Of a stretch of 42,291 nt of DNA, positions 7,651 to 19,103 are shown one piece after another (within the stretch, counting starts at the first letter, position 1; every line of letters starts with the position of its first letter). This DNA is from Gammaproteobacteria bacterium. GTDB lineage: Bacteria > Pseudomonadota > Gammaproteobacteria > S012-40. The notes under the pieces were generated by a model. That model made no database searches. It had not been told where the DNA came from and saw only the letters and a list, made by a program, of their open reading frames with translations. Both the position numbers and the translations under genes were made by a program. Location: assembly GCA_015487785.1 (NCBI GenBank), contig WFPC01000061.1:1-42291 (forward strand). Direction: 5' to 3'.

Positions 7651-8847
7651 TTATGCCTTGTATTCGGGCTCGGCGGAGATCTTGTGGATGCTGAGATCCG
7701 CGCCCTGGTATTCCTCCTCCTGGCTCAGGCGCAGTCCCAGGGTGGCCTTGAGCCCACCATAGACGATGGCGCCGCCTGCCAGGGCGATCACCACCCCAAG
7801 CAGGGTGCCCGCCAGTTGCGCGCCCAGGCTGACGCCGCCCAGTCCTCCCAGGGCCTGCTGGCCAAAGATCCCGGCGGCGATGCCTCCCCAGACACCACAC
7901 AGCCCATGCAGGGGCCACACCCCCAGGACATCGTCGATCTTCCATTTGTTCTGGGTGAGGGTGAAGGTCCACACGAACAGGGCACCGGCCACCAGGCCGG
8001 TCACCAGGGCGCCCAGAGGGTGCATGACATCGGAGCCGGCACAGATGGCCACCAAGCCGGCCAACGGGCCGTTGTGGATGAAGCCGGGATCGTTCTTGCC
8101 CACGAACAGGGCCGCCAGGATACCGCCCACCATGGCCATGAGGGAGTTGAGCGCCACCAGGCCGCTCACGGCCTCCACGGTCTGCGCCGACATGACATTG
8201 AAGCCGAACCAGCCCACGGTGAGAATCCAGGCGCCCAGGGCGAGAAAGGGGATGCTGGAGGGTGGATGGGCATAGAGCGTGCCGTCCTTGGCATAACGGC
8301 CATGACGATGTCCCAGCAATACTACCGCCGCCAGCGCAATCCAGCCGCCCATGGCGTGTACTACCACCGAGCCGGCGAAATCGTGAAAAGGGGCACCCAG
8401 GGTGTCTTCGAGTAGGGCCTGGATACCCAGGTTGCCGTTCCAGGTGATACCCTCGAAAAAGGGATAGACCAGGGCTACCAAAGCTGCAGTGGCCAGCAGT
8501 TGGGGATAGAAGCGGGCGCGCTCGGCGATGCCGCCGGAAATGATGGCCGGAATGGCGGCGGCAAAGGTGAGCAGGAAAAAGAACTTCACCAGCTCGTAAC
8601 CGTTCTTCTCGCTCAGGCTCTGGGCGCTGGAAAAGAAGTCGATGCCATAGGCCACGCCGTAGCCGACGAAAAAGTAAGCCACCGTCGACATGGCGAAATC
8701 GGCGATGATCTTGACCAGGGCGTTGACCTGGTTCTTCTTGCGTACCGTGCCTACCTCGAGAAAGGCAAAGCCCGCATGCATGGCCAGGACCATGATGGCC
8801 CCCATGAGAATGAACAGTACATCGGCGCCCGATTGAAAAGCGTTCAT
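7651..8847 (-). CDS. amt: Ammonium transporter
   Basis: A 398-residue Amt/MEP/Rh-family channel with about eleven hydrophobic segments starting at residue 6. The family segments HDFAGS and MHPLGALVTG are present. Start chosen at the ATG at 8847 (MNAFQSGADV), preceded by GGGGGAT; a longer reading from 8919 adds 24 residues that do not fit the family and would remove the leader. No glnK/PII gene is next to it, unlike the common glnK-amtB pair. A sigma-54-like element about 100 bases upstream would fit nitrogen control, but it is imperfect. Hairpins follow the stop codon. Confidence 0.95.
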   Translation of the reverse strand: MNAFQSGADVLFILMGAIMVLAMHAGFAFLEVGTVRKKNQVNALVKIIADFAMSTVAYFFVGYGVAYGIDFFSSAQSLSEKNGYELVKFFFLLTFAAAIPAIISGGIAERARFYPQLLATAALVALVYPFFEGITWNGNLGIQALLEDTLGAPFHDFAGSVVVHAMGGWIALAAVVLLGHRHGRYAKDGTLYAHPPSSIPFLALGAWILTVGWFGFNVMSAQTVEAVSGLVALNSLMAMVGGILAALFVGKNDPGFIHNGPLAGLVAICAGSDVMHPLGALVTGLVAGALFVWTFTLTQNKWKIDDVLGVWPLHGLCGVWGGIAAGIFGQQALGGLGGVSLGAQLAGTLLGVVIALAGGAIVYGGLKATLGLRLSQEEEYQGADLSIHKISAEPEYKA

Positions 8848-8943
8848 CGTATCCCCCAGCGTTTTGAATTGCACAGAATGAAAGCGTCGAACAATCCCGG
8901 CCGCCTTCTTGTGCACCATGTATGGACGGTTCGGGAAAAAATT

Positions 8944-8959
8944 GGCGCATACTGTACCA
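8944..8959 (-). promoter_or_regulatory. Possible sigma-54 (-24/-12) promoter for amt
   Basis: On the minus strand the sequence is TGGTACAGTATGCGCC, with GG and GC at the sigma-54 spacing of ten bases between them. The TT that normally precedes the -12 GC is replaced by GC, so the match is imperfect. It lies about 100 bases before the amt start, where a nitrogen-regulated promoter would be expected. Confidence 0.28.
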
Positions 8960-8983
8960 CATTGAGGCGGATGACCGAAGTCG

Positions 8984-9000
8984 CGCCCCGGGTTGGGGCG
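8984..9000. terminator. Short GC hairpin after the Nudix-ThiE gene
   Basis: CGCCCC at 8984-8989 pairs with GGGGCG at 8995-9000 around a 5-base loop, just beyond the stop codon of the minus-strand gene. There is no T run, so efficient intrinsic termination is doubtful. Confidence 0.35.
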
Positions 9001-9003
9001 TCG

Positions 9004-9951
9004 TCAGACTGGCCAATATGCCCGTATCGCCGCCACGCCCTGGGCACCGTGGGCAAAGGCTCGGGCCTTGTCCTCGGCTCCCAGGCCGCCGAGGGCGAAT
9101 ACCGGCAGGGGCAGCTCGTCCACCAACTCGGCGAAGCGTGTCCAGCCCAGGGGTTGTGCCCCGGGATGGCTGGCCGTGGCCCGCAACGGCGAGAGCACGG
9201 CGAAGTCGGCCTCCAGCTGTCGTGCCTGTTCCAGCTCGGCGGCATCGTGACAGGAGGCGGCCAACCAGCGATCCCTGGGCACGGGACGCCGCTCCAGCCG
9301 CATCAGGCGTCGGGTGCTCAGGTGAATGCCGTCGGCGTCCACCTGGTCGAGCAGGCTCGGCTCGGCATTGAGCAGCAGGCGGGCGCCATGGCCCCGGGTG
9401 AGTGCCAGCACCCGTTTCGCCAGCCGCGCATAGGCGGCCGGCGCCAGTTCGTGGGCGCGCAACTGCACCAGGCGTACGCCCTGCTCCAGGGCCTGCTGCA
9501 GCCGACGAAGGAAGACCGCCTCGTTACATGGTGGCGGGGTGATCAGGTAATGATCGGGCAGGCGGGCGGCGCTGATGATGGGCCGATTGGCAGCGGGAAA
9601 GGGCAGCGTCGGCAAGTCTGCCGGTTCCACCCAGCGCATGGCCTGTCCCTCGCGTGCTCGTGGCTTGCCCCGCCAGGCCGTTACTCGCCACACCTCCAGC
9701 CGCACCGCCCGCTCCGGATAGTGGTGGCGCAGGGTGATCAGCGGGCGCATGTCACGGGGCCGGATGCCCAACTCCTCCTCCAGCTCGCGCGCCAAGGCCT
9801 GGGAGGTGTTTTCGCCAGCTTCGATCTTGCCGCCGGGAAATTCCCACAGACCACCCTGATGCACGTGGCCCGGGCGCCGGGTGATCAGAATATGTCCCCG
9901 ATCGTCGACGATCACTCCTACTGCCACCGGCAAGACGTCGCTGGCATTCAT
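9004..9951 (-). CDS. Nudix hydrolase (MutT-like) fused to a ThiE/TenI-like domain
   Basis: A 315-residue two-domain protein. Residues 1-130 are a MutT-type pyrophosphohydrolase with a complete Nudix box: Gly41, Glu47, then R55-E-L-E-E-E-L-G-I63. MutT removes 8-oxo-dGTP from the nucleotide pool. Residues from about 145 are a TIM-barrel-like domain of the thiamine-phosphate synthase/TenI type, beginning DHYLITPP. This fusion is known in Proteobacteria, where the C-terminal half is usually considered not to be a true ThiE; its role is unknown. The gene starts 15 bases after the lspA stop and is probably the last gene of the ribF-ileS-lspA transcript. The ribosome binding site is weak. Confidence 0.9.
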   Translation of the reverse strand: MNASDVLPVAVGVIVDDRGHILITRRPGHVHQGGLWEFPGGKIEAGENTSQALARELEEELGIRPRDMRPLITLRHHYPERAVRLEVWRVTAWRGKPRAREGQAMRWVEPADLPTLPFPAANRPIISAARLPDHYLITPPPCNEAVFLRRLQQALEQGVRLVQLRAHELAPAAYARLAKRVLALTRGHGARLLLNAEPSLLDQVDADGIHLSTRRLMRLERRPVPRDRWLAASCHDAAELEQARQLEADFAVLSPLRATASHPGAQPLGWTRFAELVDELPLPVFALGGLGAEDKARAFAHGAQGVAAIRAYWPV

Positions 9952-9966
9952 GGCGGTATCCGCGTT

Positions 9967-10437
9967 TCAGGAATGATTTGTCCGTTCACCCCGGAAGCTC
10001 AGCGCAATCAACAGCACCGCGCCCACGGTGATGGCGGAATCGGCCAGGTTGAAGGCCGGCCAGTAGTAGACATCGTAATAGACCTGTATGAAGTCCACCA
10101 CGTGCCCCAGGAGCAGACGATCGATGAGATTGCCGATGGCGCCTCCGATGATGAGGCTGAGTCCCAGGGCCTGGCCCCGCTCACCGGGGGGCAGGCGCCG
10201 GAGCCAGACGATCAGCACGATGCTGACGACCATGGCCAGCGCGGTGAAGAACCAGCGCTGCCAGCCACCGGCGTCGCTGAGAAAGCTGAATGCCGCCCCG
10301 GTGTTGTACATCAGGGTGAGATTGAACATGGGTGTCACCGGTACCGGTTGGTGCAATTGCAGATAATGCTGCGCCAGCCATTTGCTGAGCTGGTCCAGCA
10401 CCACCACTAATGCCGATAGCCACAACCAGCGATGCAT
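9967..10437 (-). CDS. lspA: Lipoprotein signal peptidase (signal peptidase II)
   Basis: A 156-residue inner-membrane aspartyl protease that cleaves signal peptides of diacylglyceryl-modified prolipoproteins. Four transmembrane segments are visible. The catalytic pair is Asp115 (GHVVDF) and Asp133 (FNLADS), and the GNLIDR motif is present. The start is the ATG at 10437, which shares one base with the ileS stop (TGATG), so translation is probably coupled; a longer reading into ileS is a shadow. Pal, encoded at 37232, carries a lipobox and is a likely client. After lspA many relatives have fkpB and ispH; neither is here. Confidence 0.97.
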   Translation of the reverse strand: MHRWLWLSALVVVLDQLSKWLAQHYLQLHQPVPVTPMFNLTLMYNTGAAFSFLSDAGGWQRWFFTALAMVVSIVLIVWLRRLPPGERGQALGLSLIIGGAIGNLIDRLLLGHVVDFIQVYYDVYYWPAFNLADSAITVGAVLLIALSFRGERTNHS

Positions 10438-13268
10438 CAGGCGAAACGTCTCAGTTCGCCCGGACCGGCCACGTTGCTCAGGCAGCGCCCGCACAGCTCC
10501 GGGTGTTCCTCGTCGTGTCCCACATCGAAACGATGATGCCAGCAACGCACGCACTTGGGATGGGGTGAGGGCATCACCCGGATCCACAATTCGTCACCAT
10601 TGGCGAGGGTGACATGCACATCGTCCTCCGCGTGCTCGCTGTCGATGTGCACGCGGGCCTCGGAGGTGATCAGCACAAAGCGCAGTTCGTCTTCCAGCCT
10701 GGCCAGCCGGTCGAGCAATTCGCGCCCGCAGAACAGATCCACTTCGGCGTCCAGCGAGGAGCCTATGCCACCGGCCACCCGCAGGTGCTCCAGTTGTCGT
10801 GCCACCGCGGTGCGTACTTCCAGTACCTGTTCCCAGAAGGCGTCGTCCATGGGCGAGTCCTCGGGCATGGCGGGGAAGGCGTACCATTGATCGAGGAACA
10901 CCGACTCGCCCCGCTGGCCCGGAATATGTTGCCAGATCTCGTCGGCGGTGAAACTGAGAATGGGCGCGAGCCAGCGGCAGAAGGCCTCGATGAGGTGGTA
11001 CATGGCGGTCTGCGCCGAACGCCGGGCGATGCTGTCGGTCTGGGTGGTGTATTGGCGGTCCTTGATCACATCGAGGTAGAAACCACCCATTTCCACCGTG
11101 CAGAAGTTGTGGACCTTCTGGTAGATGAGATGGAACTCATAGCTGTCATAGGCGGCCATGATCTCGCGTTGCAGGACCTCGGCCTTGCGTACTGCCCAGC
11201 GGTCCAGGGCCAGCATGTCGGTGGCGTCCAGGCTGTGTCGCGCAGGATCGAAACCGTTCAGATTGGCCAGCAGAAAACGGGCGGTATTGCGAATGCGCCG
11301 GTAGGCATCGGCGGTGCGTTTGAGGATTTCGTCGGAGACGCTCATCTCCCCGCGGTAATCGGTGGCCGCCACCCACAGGCGCAGGATGTCCGCGCCCAGG
11401 GCATTGACCACTTTCTGCGGCGCCACCACGTTGCCCAGGGACTTGGACATCTTGCGTCCCTTGGCGTCCACGGTGAAACCGTGGGTGAGCACCTGGCGAT
11501 AGGGCGCGCGCTGCTGGATGGCCACCGAGGTGAGCAGGGACGACTGGAACCAGCCACGGTGCTGGTCGGAACCTTCCAGGTAGAGTTCGGCGGGGAAGCG
11601 CAATTCCCCCCGTTGCCGCAGGACCGCATAGTGGGTGATGCCGGAGTCGAACCACACGTCCAGGGTATCGGTGACCTTTTCATAATCGTCGGCCTCCTCT
11701 CCCAGCAACTCGGCCGGCTCCAGCTCGAACCAGGCCTCCACGCCATGCTGTTCCATGCGCCGTGCCACCTCCTCCATCAGGCGCGGGGTGTCCGGATGGG
11801 GTTGCTGGCTCTGCCTGTGGATGAACAGGGCGATGGGTACGCCCCAGGTACGCTGGCGCGAGACGCACCAGTCGGGTCGTCCGGCCACCATGCCTTCGAT
11901 GCGGGCCCGACCCCACTCGGGTAGCCACTGTACCTGCCCGATGGCCCGCAGGGCCGCCTCGCGCAGACCGTTCTGATCCATGCTGATGAACCACTGCGGG
12001 GTAGCGCGGAAAATGATCGGCACCTTGTGGCGCCAGCAATGGGGATAACTGTGTTCCAGCGCCTCGGCGTGTACCAGCGCCCCGCGGGTGCGCAGCACCT
12101 CGATCACCGCATCGTTGGCCTCGAATACGTGCTGGCCGGCAAACAGTTCGGTATGGTCGAGGAAGCGGCCATCGGCGCCCACCGGATTGTGCACCGGCAA
12201 GCCATAGCGCATGCCCACCACGTAGTCGTCCTGTCCGTGGGCGGGCGCGGTGTGCACCGCCCCGGTGCCGGTCTCGGTGGTGACGTGTTCGCCCAGCACG
12301 ATGGGTACCTGCTTGTTGTAGAAGGGATGCCGCAGTTTCAGGCCTTCCAGGGCCCGGCCCGTGCAATAGCTCACCACCCGGTGTTCTTGGAAGCCATAGC
12401 GTCCGCAGGCCTGCTTGAGCAGGGCCTCGGCCAGCAGCAGGCGCTCCACGCCATGGTTGCCCTCCACTTCCACCACCACGTAATCCAGCTCGGGATTGAG
12501 GGCCACCGCCTCGTTGGCCGGCAGGGTCCATGGGGTGGTGGTCCAGATCACGACCGACAGGGGACCGCGACCCTCGTCGTCCACCCGGTGACAAGCGGAG
12601 AACAGGGCTTCCTCGTCCAGCACCTCGAACCGCACGTCGATGGCCGGAGAGCGCTTGTCGCGGTATTCCACTTCCGCCTCAGCCAGGGCCGAGCCGCAAT
12701 CGCTGCACCAGTGCACGGGCTTGAAACCCTTGTGCAAATGCCCGTTGGCGACGATTTCGGCCAAGGCGCGCACGGTGTTGGCCTCGAAGGTGTAATCCAT
12801 GGTGAGGTAGGGCCGCTGCCAGTCGCCGAACACACCCAGGCGCTGGAAATCCACGCGCTGGCGGGCGACCTGCTCGCGGGCATACTCACGACAGGCAGCG
12901 CGGAAGGCGGCCGGTTCCACCGCCACTCCGGCCTTGCCGATGCGTTTTTCCACCTGCAGCTCGATGGGCAGGCCGTGACAGTCCCAGCCCGGCACATAGG
13001 GTGCGTCGAAGCCGCTCAGGGTCTTGGCCTTGACGATGATGTCCTTGAGCACCTTGTTCACCGCATGGCCGATGTGGATATCGCCGTTGGCGTAGGGCGG
13101 GCCGTCGTGGAGAATGAATTTTTCCCGGCCCTGGCCACGCTGGCGCAGTTTCTCGTAGAGTCCCAGCTCCTGCCAGCGGGCCAGCATCTGCGGCTCGCGT
13201 TTGGCCAGGTTGCCGCGCATGGGGAAGTTGGTCTGCGGCAGATTCAAGGTGTCTTTGTAACTCTTCAC
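10437..13268 (-). CDS. ileS: Isoleucyl-tRNA synthetase
   Basis: A 943-residue class I aminoacyl-tRNA synthetase. The HIGH signature lies at 65-68 (GDIHIGHAV), and KMSKS is near residue 608. The editing domain lies between them. The C-terminal zinc site is visible as CVRCWHH followed by CGRC. Length and domain order match bacterial-type IleRS. The start overlaps the ribF stop by four bases (ATGA), and the stop shares a base with the lspA start, so ribF-ileS-lspA is a tightly coupled operon, conserved across Gammaproteobacteria. Confidence 0.98.
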   Translation of the reverse strand: MKSYKDTLNLPQTNFPMRGNLAKREPQMLARWQELGLYEKLRQRGQGREKFILHDGPPYANGDIHIGHAVNKVLKDIIVKAKTLSGFDAPYVPGWDCHGLPIELQVEKRIGKAGVAVEPAAFRAACREYAREQVARQRVDFQRLGVFGDWQRPYLTMDYTFEANTVRALAEIVANGHLHKGFKPVHWCSDCGSALAEAEVEYRDKRSPAIDVRFEVLDEEALFSACHRVDDEGRGPLSVVIWTTTPWTLPANEAVALNPELDYVVVEVEGNHGVERLLLAEALLKQACGRYGFQEHRVVSYCTGRALEGLKLRHPFYNKQVPIVLGEHVTTETGTGAVHTAPAHGQDDYVVGMRYGLPVHNPVGADGRFLDHTELFAGQHVFEANDAVIEVLRTRGALVHAEALEHSYPHCWRHKVPIIFRATPQWFISMDQNGLREAALRAIGQVQWLPEWGRARIEGMVAGRPDWCVSRQRTWGVPIALFIHRQSQQPHPDTPRLMEEVARRMEQHGVEAWFELEPAELLGEEADDYEKVTDTLDVWFDSGITHYAVLRQRGELRFPAELYLEGSDQHRGWFQSSLLTSVAIQQRAPYRQVLTHGFTVDAKGRKMSKSLGNVVAPQKVVNALGADILRLWVAATDYRGEMSVSDEILKRTADAYRRIRNTARFLLANLNGFDPARHSLDATDMLALDRWAVRKAEVLQREIMAAYDSYEFHLIYQKVHNFCTVEMGGFYLDVIKDRQYTTQTDSIARRSAQTAMYHLIEAFCRWLAPILSFTADEIWQHIPGQRGESVFLDQWYAFPAMPEDSPMDDAFWEQVLEVRTAVARQLEHLRVAGGIGSSLDAEVDLFCGRELLDRLARLEDELRFVLITSEARVHIDSEHAEDDVHVTLANGDELWIRVMPSPHPKCVRCWHHRFDVGHDEEHPELCGRCLSNVAGPGELRRFA

Positions 13269-14221
13269 GGTCGTTGTCTTTCTTCAGTGGTTGTCGATTC
13301 GGCGAAATAGGCGCGGGCGGCATCACAGTCACGGGCGATCTGTCGCTTGAGGGCATCCAGGCTGTCGAATTTGCGCTCGGGCCGGATGCTGTGCAGAAAA
13401 TTCACCTGTACATGACGGCGATAGATCTCGCGGTCGAAGTCGAACAGATGCACCTCCAGCAGGCTGCGCACGCCGTCCACCGTGGGACGCGAACCCACAT
13501 TGGCCACACCGGGCAGGGGCTGCTCGGCAAGGCCTTCCATGGTGACCGCGAAGACCCCGTTCACCGGCACCGCCTTGCGTCGCAGGTGGATATTGGCGGT
13601 GGGAAATCCCAGTTGTCGCCCACGTTTGTCGCCATGAGCCACTCGTCCGGCAATGGCGTAGGGGCGGCCCAGCAGGCGTGCCGCCAGGACCATGTCGCGG
13701 GCGGTCAGCGCCTCGCGCACCCAGGTGCTGCTGACCCGGCGCCCATCGATCTCGAAGGTGGGCGTACGCTCCACCGCAAAGCCATGCTTGCGGCCCAGCC
13801 CGGCCAGCATAGCAAAATCGCCCCGGCGTTGCCTGCCGAAACGGAAGTCGTCCCCCACCACCAGGTGGCGCACGCCCACGCCTTGCACCAGGATGCGGCG
13901 CACGAAATTGCCGGCTTCCATCCGTGCCAGGGCCGGGTTGAAGCGCAGGCACAAGACCCGGTCCAGGCCGACCCGGGACAAGAGGTCCATTTTTTCCCGG
14001 AAGCGGCTCAGCCGCGGCAGGGCCTGCTCGCCGGCGAAGAATTCCTGCGGATACGGCTCGAAAGTGATCAGCAGGGTGGGCAGGGCCAGTTGACCACCCA
14101 GGGCCTGCAGGCGCCGGATGATGGCCTGGTGTCCCAGGTGGACGCCATCGAAATTGCCGATGGTGGCGACACAACCCCGGTGTTCGGGGCGGAGATTGAC
14201 CAAGCCGCGAATAATGTGCAT
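13265..14221 (-). CDS. ribF: Bifunctional riboflavin kinase / FMN adenylyltransferase
   Basis: A 318-residue enzyme that converts riboflavin to FMN and then FAD. The N-terminal nucleotidyltransferase domain carries [12 protein letters not shown] (about 23-34), and the kinase domain starts near residue 185 with [20 protein letters not shown]. Length is normal. It follows murJ after 58 bases. A perfect TATAAT lies on the minus strand at 14243-14248, about 22 bases before the start codon, but I see no good -35 element, so an independent promoter here is only possible. It overlaps ileS by four bases. Confidence 0.97.
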   Translation of the reverse strand: MHIIRGLVNLRPEHRGCVATIGNFDGVHLGHQAIIRRLQALGGQLALPTLLITFEPYPQEFFAGEQALPRLSRFREKMDLLSRVGLDRVLCLRFNPALARMEAGNFVRRILVQGVGVRHLVVGDDFRFGRQRRGDFAMLAGLGRKHGFAVERTPTFEIDGRRVSSTWVREALTARDMVLAARLLGRPYAIAGRVAHGDKRGRQLGFPTANIHLRRKAVPVNGVFAVTMEGLAEQPLPGVANVGSRPTVDGVRSLLEVHLFDFDREIYRRHVQVNFLHSIRPERKFDSLDALKRQIARDCDAARAYFAESTTTEERQRP

Positions 14222-14279
14222 GAAAAGGCCCGCAAAAGGGCGATTATACCGGATTTTGTCAGGATGAGGCTGCGCGCTT

Positions 14280-15842
14280 TCAGTGGCCGCCGCGCAGCAA
14301 TACGCGTGGCGGCATCCCCAGTGCCAGCAAGGTGAGGAAGTAGCTCGATGCGCCGACGCCTATCCATAACAGCAGCCCGCTGAGTCGTTCCAGGCTGCTC
14401 CAGTCTGCCCAGGTTTCCACCGGCTCGCTGCCGGCATACAGCACCCCGCCCATGACCAGGTTGGCCAGTGCCACGCGCAGGAAGAACAGGCGCCACCCCG
14501 GTCCAGGACGATAGATGCCGGTCTCGCGCAGGCGTCGGAACAGCAGGCCGGCATTGATGAAGGCCGAGGCCGCCGTGGCCAGCGCCAGTCCCATGTGCGG
14601 GCCCTGGAAGCCGGTGAGCACCAGGGGTACCACGAACAACACGTTGAGCAGCATGTTCCACAGCATGGCGCGAATGCCGATACGCACCGGGGTGCGGGTA
14701 TCCTGGCGTGCGTAGAAGCCCGGCGCCAGCACCTTTACCAGGATAAAGCCCAGCAGGCCCAGTGCATAGGCCACCAGGCTCAGGCGCGACATGGCCACAT
14801 CGTCGAGGCCGAACTCGCCGCCGTAGAAGAGGGTGATCAGGATGGGGCCGGCCAGCAGCATCAGGCCCACCGCCGCTGGAGCACCGATCAGCCACACCCA
14901 GCGCAGGGCCCAATCCAGGGTGGCGGAAAAGCGTTCGGGGCTGGCGCGGGCATGGTCGCGCGAGAGCTTGGGCAGGATCACCGTGGCCAGGGCGATACCG
15001 AACACCCCCAGGGGAAACTCCACCAAACGGTCGGAGTAATACAGCCAGCTAATGCTGCCGGTGACCAGAAACGAGGCGATCAAGGTATCGAACAGCAGGT
15101 TGATCTGCGATACCGAGGAGCCGAAGATGGCCGGCAGCATCAATTGCTTGATGCGCTCGACCCCCTCGTGAGCCCCGCGCAGACGGGGTCGTGGCAGCAG
15201 ACCCAGGCGTAACAGAAAGGGGACCTGGAAAGCGAGTTGCGCCAGCCCGGCGGCAAATACGCCCCAGGCCAGGGCCATTACCGGCTCATCGAACAAGGGC
15301 GCCAGCCACAGCGCCGCGCCGATCAGGCACAGATTGAGGAACACCGGGGTGAAGGCCGGCACGGCGAAGCGCCCGAAGCTGTTGAGAATGGCGCCGGCAA
15401 AGGCGGTGAGCGAGATGAAAAGGATGTAGGGGAAGGTCAGTCGCAACATGTCGCTGGCCAGGACGAAGGTGGCCTCGTCGTCCAGGAAGCCGGGTCCGAA
15501 GGCGGCGATGAGCAGTGGCGCGGCAATCACCCCGGTCAGGCTGATCAGCAGCAGTGCCAGAGCAAAACTGCCAGCCACCCGGTCGAGCAACAGGCGCAGT
15601 TCCTCGCGCGAGCGCTGTTCCTTGTATTCGGTGAATACCGGCACGAAGGCCTGGGAGAAAGCGCCCTCGGCAAACAGCCGGCGCAGGAAATTGGGAATCT
15701 TGAAGGCCAGGAAGAAGGCGTCGGTGGCCGCGTCGGCGCCGAAGATGCGGGCGAAGACCATGTCGCGGATAAAGCCCAGAATGCGCGAAATCAGGGTCAT
15801 GCCGCCGACTACGGCGGTGGATTTGATCAGCTTCTTGCTCAG
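14280..15842 (-). CDS. murJ: Lipid II flippase MurJ, probable CTG start
   Basis: A MATE/MOP-superfamily membrane protein that flips lipid II across the inner membrane for peptidoglycan synthesis. About fourteen hydrophobic segments are visible, and the N-terminal family signature SRILGFIRDMV...GADAATDAFF is intact. Family members begin close to SKKLLKSTAVVGGMT; the matching codon here is CTG at 15842, preceded by a GGGGGG purine run, giving 520 residues. The nearest upstream ATG (15995) would lie inside the rpsT coding region, and the next downstream ATG would delete the first 15 residues. A divergent promoter overlapping that of rpsT supports the short start. ribF follows on the same strand. 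Confidence 0.93.
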   Translation of the reverse strand: MSKKLIKSTAVVGGMTLISRILGFIRDMVFARIFGADAATDAFFLAFKIPNFLRRLFAEGAFSQAFVPVFTEYKEQRSREELRLLLDRVAGSFALALLLISLTGVIAAPLLIAAFGPGFLDDEATFVLASDMLRLTFPYILFISLTAFAGAILNSFGRFAVPAFTPVFLNLCLIGAALWLAPLFDEPVMALAWGVFAAGLAQLAFQVPFLLRLGLLPRPRLRGAHEGVERIKQLMLPAIFGSSVSQINLLFDTLIASFLVTGSISWLYYSDRLVEFPLGVFGIALATVILPKLSRDHARASPERFSATLDWALRWVWLIGAPAAVGLMLLAGPILITLFYGGEFGLDDVAMSRLSLVAYALGLLGFILVKVLAPGFYARQDTRTPVRIGIRAMLWNMLLNVLFVVPLVLTGFQGPHMGLALATAASAFINAGLLFRRLRETGIYRPGPGWRLFFLRVALANLVMGGVLYAGSEPVETWADWSSLERLSGLLLWIGVGASSYFLTLLALGMPPRVLLRGGH

Positions 15843-15866
15843 GCGTAGCCCCCCGGTTCTGGCGTG

Positions 15867-15895
15867 TTGACAAGCCGCGGGATTATACGCATAAT
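15867..15895 (+). promoter_or_regulatory. rpsT promoter
   Basis: TTGACA at 15867-15872 and CATAAT at 15890-15895 are separated by 17 bases, a near-consensus sigma-70 promoter. The UUG start of rpsT is about 40 bases downstream. Confidence 0.8.
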
Positions 15896-15910
15896 TGCGC
15901 GTCCTTTGAA
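15882..15910 (-). promoter_or_regulatory. murJ promoter, overlapping the rpsT promoter
   Basis: On the minus strand TTCAAA (15910-15905) and a perfect TATAAT (15887-15882) are 17 bases apart. The -10 box falls inside the spacer of the rpsT promoter, so the two divergent polymerases would compete. The predicted leader to the CTG start at 15842 is about 35 bases. Confidence 0.55.
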
Positions 15911-15935
15911 AGCACATGAGTTTAGGAGTACGACC

Positions 15936-16196
15936 TTGGCCAATTCTGCACAAGCCAGAAAGCGCGCACGTCAAAACGAGAAGCGCCGCCAGCACAATGC
16001 AAGCCTGCGCTCCAAGATGCGCACCTATGTCAAGCGCGTCCGCGCCGCCATCGCCGAGGGCGACAAGGCGAAGGCCGAGGCCGCTTACAAGGCTGCGCTG
16101 CCGGTGCTCGACAGGATGAGCGGCAAGGGCATCATCGCCAAGAACGCGGCGGCCCGTTACAAGTCACGCCTGAACAACCACATCCGCAGCATGTAG
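15936..16196 (+). CDS. rpsT: 30S ribosomal protein S20
   Basis: An 86-residue basic protein, [17 protein letters not shown] at its N-terminus, matching S20 in length and sequence. It binds 16S rRNA early in assembly of the small subunit. The start is TTG at 15936, preceded by TTAGGAG; E. coli rpsT also starts with UUG, where the weak start is linked to translational autoregulation, so the same control is plausible here. An upstream in-frame ATG at 15864 lies within the promoter and is not used. A strong palindromic terminator follows. Confidence 0.97.
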   Translation: MANSAQARKRARQNEKRRQHNASLRSKMRTYVKRVRAAIAEGDKAKAEAAYKAALPVLDRMSGKGIIAKNAAARYKSRLNNHIRSM

Positions 16197-16212
16197 GCCT
16201 GTGTTTGACAAT

Positions 16213-16248
16213 GCATGAAAAAACCGGCCATGGCCGGTTTTTTCATGC
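16213..16248. terminator. Bidirectional terminator between rpsT and proB
   Basis: A perfect 36-base palindrome with a CCGGCCATGGCCGG core flanked by six A on the left and six T on the right. It works as an intrinsic terminator in both directions, serving rpsT on the plus strand and proB on the minus strand. Confidence 0.93.
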
Positions 16249-16259
16249 CCGCGACAAGC

Positions 16260-18391
<2,132 letters not shown>

Positions 18392-18403
18392 TTACCTACA
18401 ACG

Positions 18404-18431
18404 CAAAAAGGCCCCGAGCGGGACCTTTTGC
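18404..18431 (-). terminator. Terminator or attenuator between rpmA and obgE
   Basis: On the minus strand CAAAAGG pairs with CCTTTTTG, with an inner GC stem carrying one mismatch and a 4-base loop; the 3' arm ends in five T. A second perfect 7-bp hairpin, GATCTGC with GCAGATC, lies at 18447-18465. Partial readthrough would feed obgE-proB. Confidence 0.65.
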
Positions 18432-18473
18432 AAGCTCTCGGCAGGGGATCTGCTCGGGGCAGATCGCCCGCCG

Positions 18474-18731
18474 TCAGGCCGGGACGACGCTGACGAAGCG
18501 ACGTTTCTTCGGGCCCTTGACTTCGAAGACCACCTTGCCGTCGGCGGTGGCGAACAAGGTGTCGTCGCCGCCACGGCCCACATTGCGGCCGGGGTGGAAC
18601 TTGGTGCCGCGCTGGCGCACCAGGATACTGCCGGCGCTGACCTGCTGGCCCCCGAAGCGCTTGACGCCCAGGCGCTTGGAAATGGAATCGCGACCGTTAC
18701 GGGTGCTACCACCTGCTTTTTTGTGTGCCAT
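18474..18731 (-). CDS. rpmA: 50S ribosomal protein L27
   Basis: An 85-residue basic protein beginning [19 protein letters not shown], the standard L27 N-terminus, which reaches the peptidyl-transferase centre. Length matches the family. The start is preceded by AAGGGG. It follows rplU after 16 bases and is co-transcribed with it. Two hairpins downstream separate it from obgE. Confidence 0.98.
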   Translation of the reverse strand: MAHKKAGGSTRNGRDSISKRLGVKRFGGQQVSAGSILVRQRGTKFHPGRNVGRGGDDTLFATADGKVVFEVKGPKKRRFVSVVPA

Positions 18732-18747
18732 TTGTTTACCCCTTCAA

Positions 18748-19062
18748 TCAACCCGCTTCGATGGCGGTAATCTTCAGTTCGGTATAGGACTGCCGGTGTC
18801 CCATCTGCTTGCGATGATGTTTCCTGCGGCGGAACTTGATAATGCGGATCTTCTCGCCGCGACCGTGCCCCTGCACCTCGGCGGAGACCTTGCCGCCTTC
18901 CACGAAAGGCGCGCCCAGGCGCACATCGTCGCCATCGGCCACCATCAGGACTTCTCCGAGCTCGATGCTCTGGCCGGGTTCCACGTCCAATTTTTCGACC
19001 CGAATGGTCTGACCTTCAGTTACCCGGTATTGCTTGCCACCGGTCTTAATCACCGCATACAT
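18748..19062 (-). CDS. rplU: 50S ribosomal protein L21
   Basis: A 104-residue protein, [18 protein letters not shown] at the start and [14 protein letters not shown] near the end, matching L21, which binds 23S rRNA. It is the first gene of rplU-rpmA-obgE-proB and has a near-consensus promoter in the 165-base divergent region shared with ispB, the same arrangement as in E. coli. Confidence 0.98.
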   Translation of the reverse strand: MYAVIKTGGKQYRVTEGQTIRVEKLDVEPGQSIELGEVLMVADGDDVRLGAPFVEGGKVSAEVQGHGRGEKIRIIKFRRRKHHRKQMGHRQSYTELKITAIEAG

Positions 19063-19103
19063 AGTCGTGCTCCAGTTTGACAGCAGTCAACGAAAGGGGC
19101 GCA

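Noticed and set aside
8500-10410. Plus-strand open frame of 636 codons across amt, the Nudix gene and lspA
   Set aside because: It lies opposite three recognisable genes and crosses their boundaries, so it is a shadow.
12027-13310. Plus-strand open frame of 427 codons opposite ileS
   Set aside because: Mirror of ileS, whose catalytic motifs are intact; no domain is recognisable.
15843-15995. N-terminal extension of murJ from an ATG at 15995
   Set aside because: It would start inside the rpsT coding sequence and upstream of the murJ promoter, and the added residues do not resemble the family.
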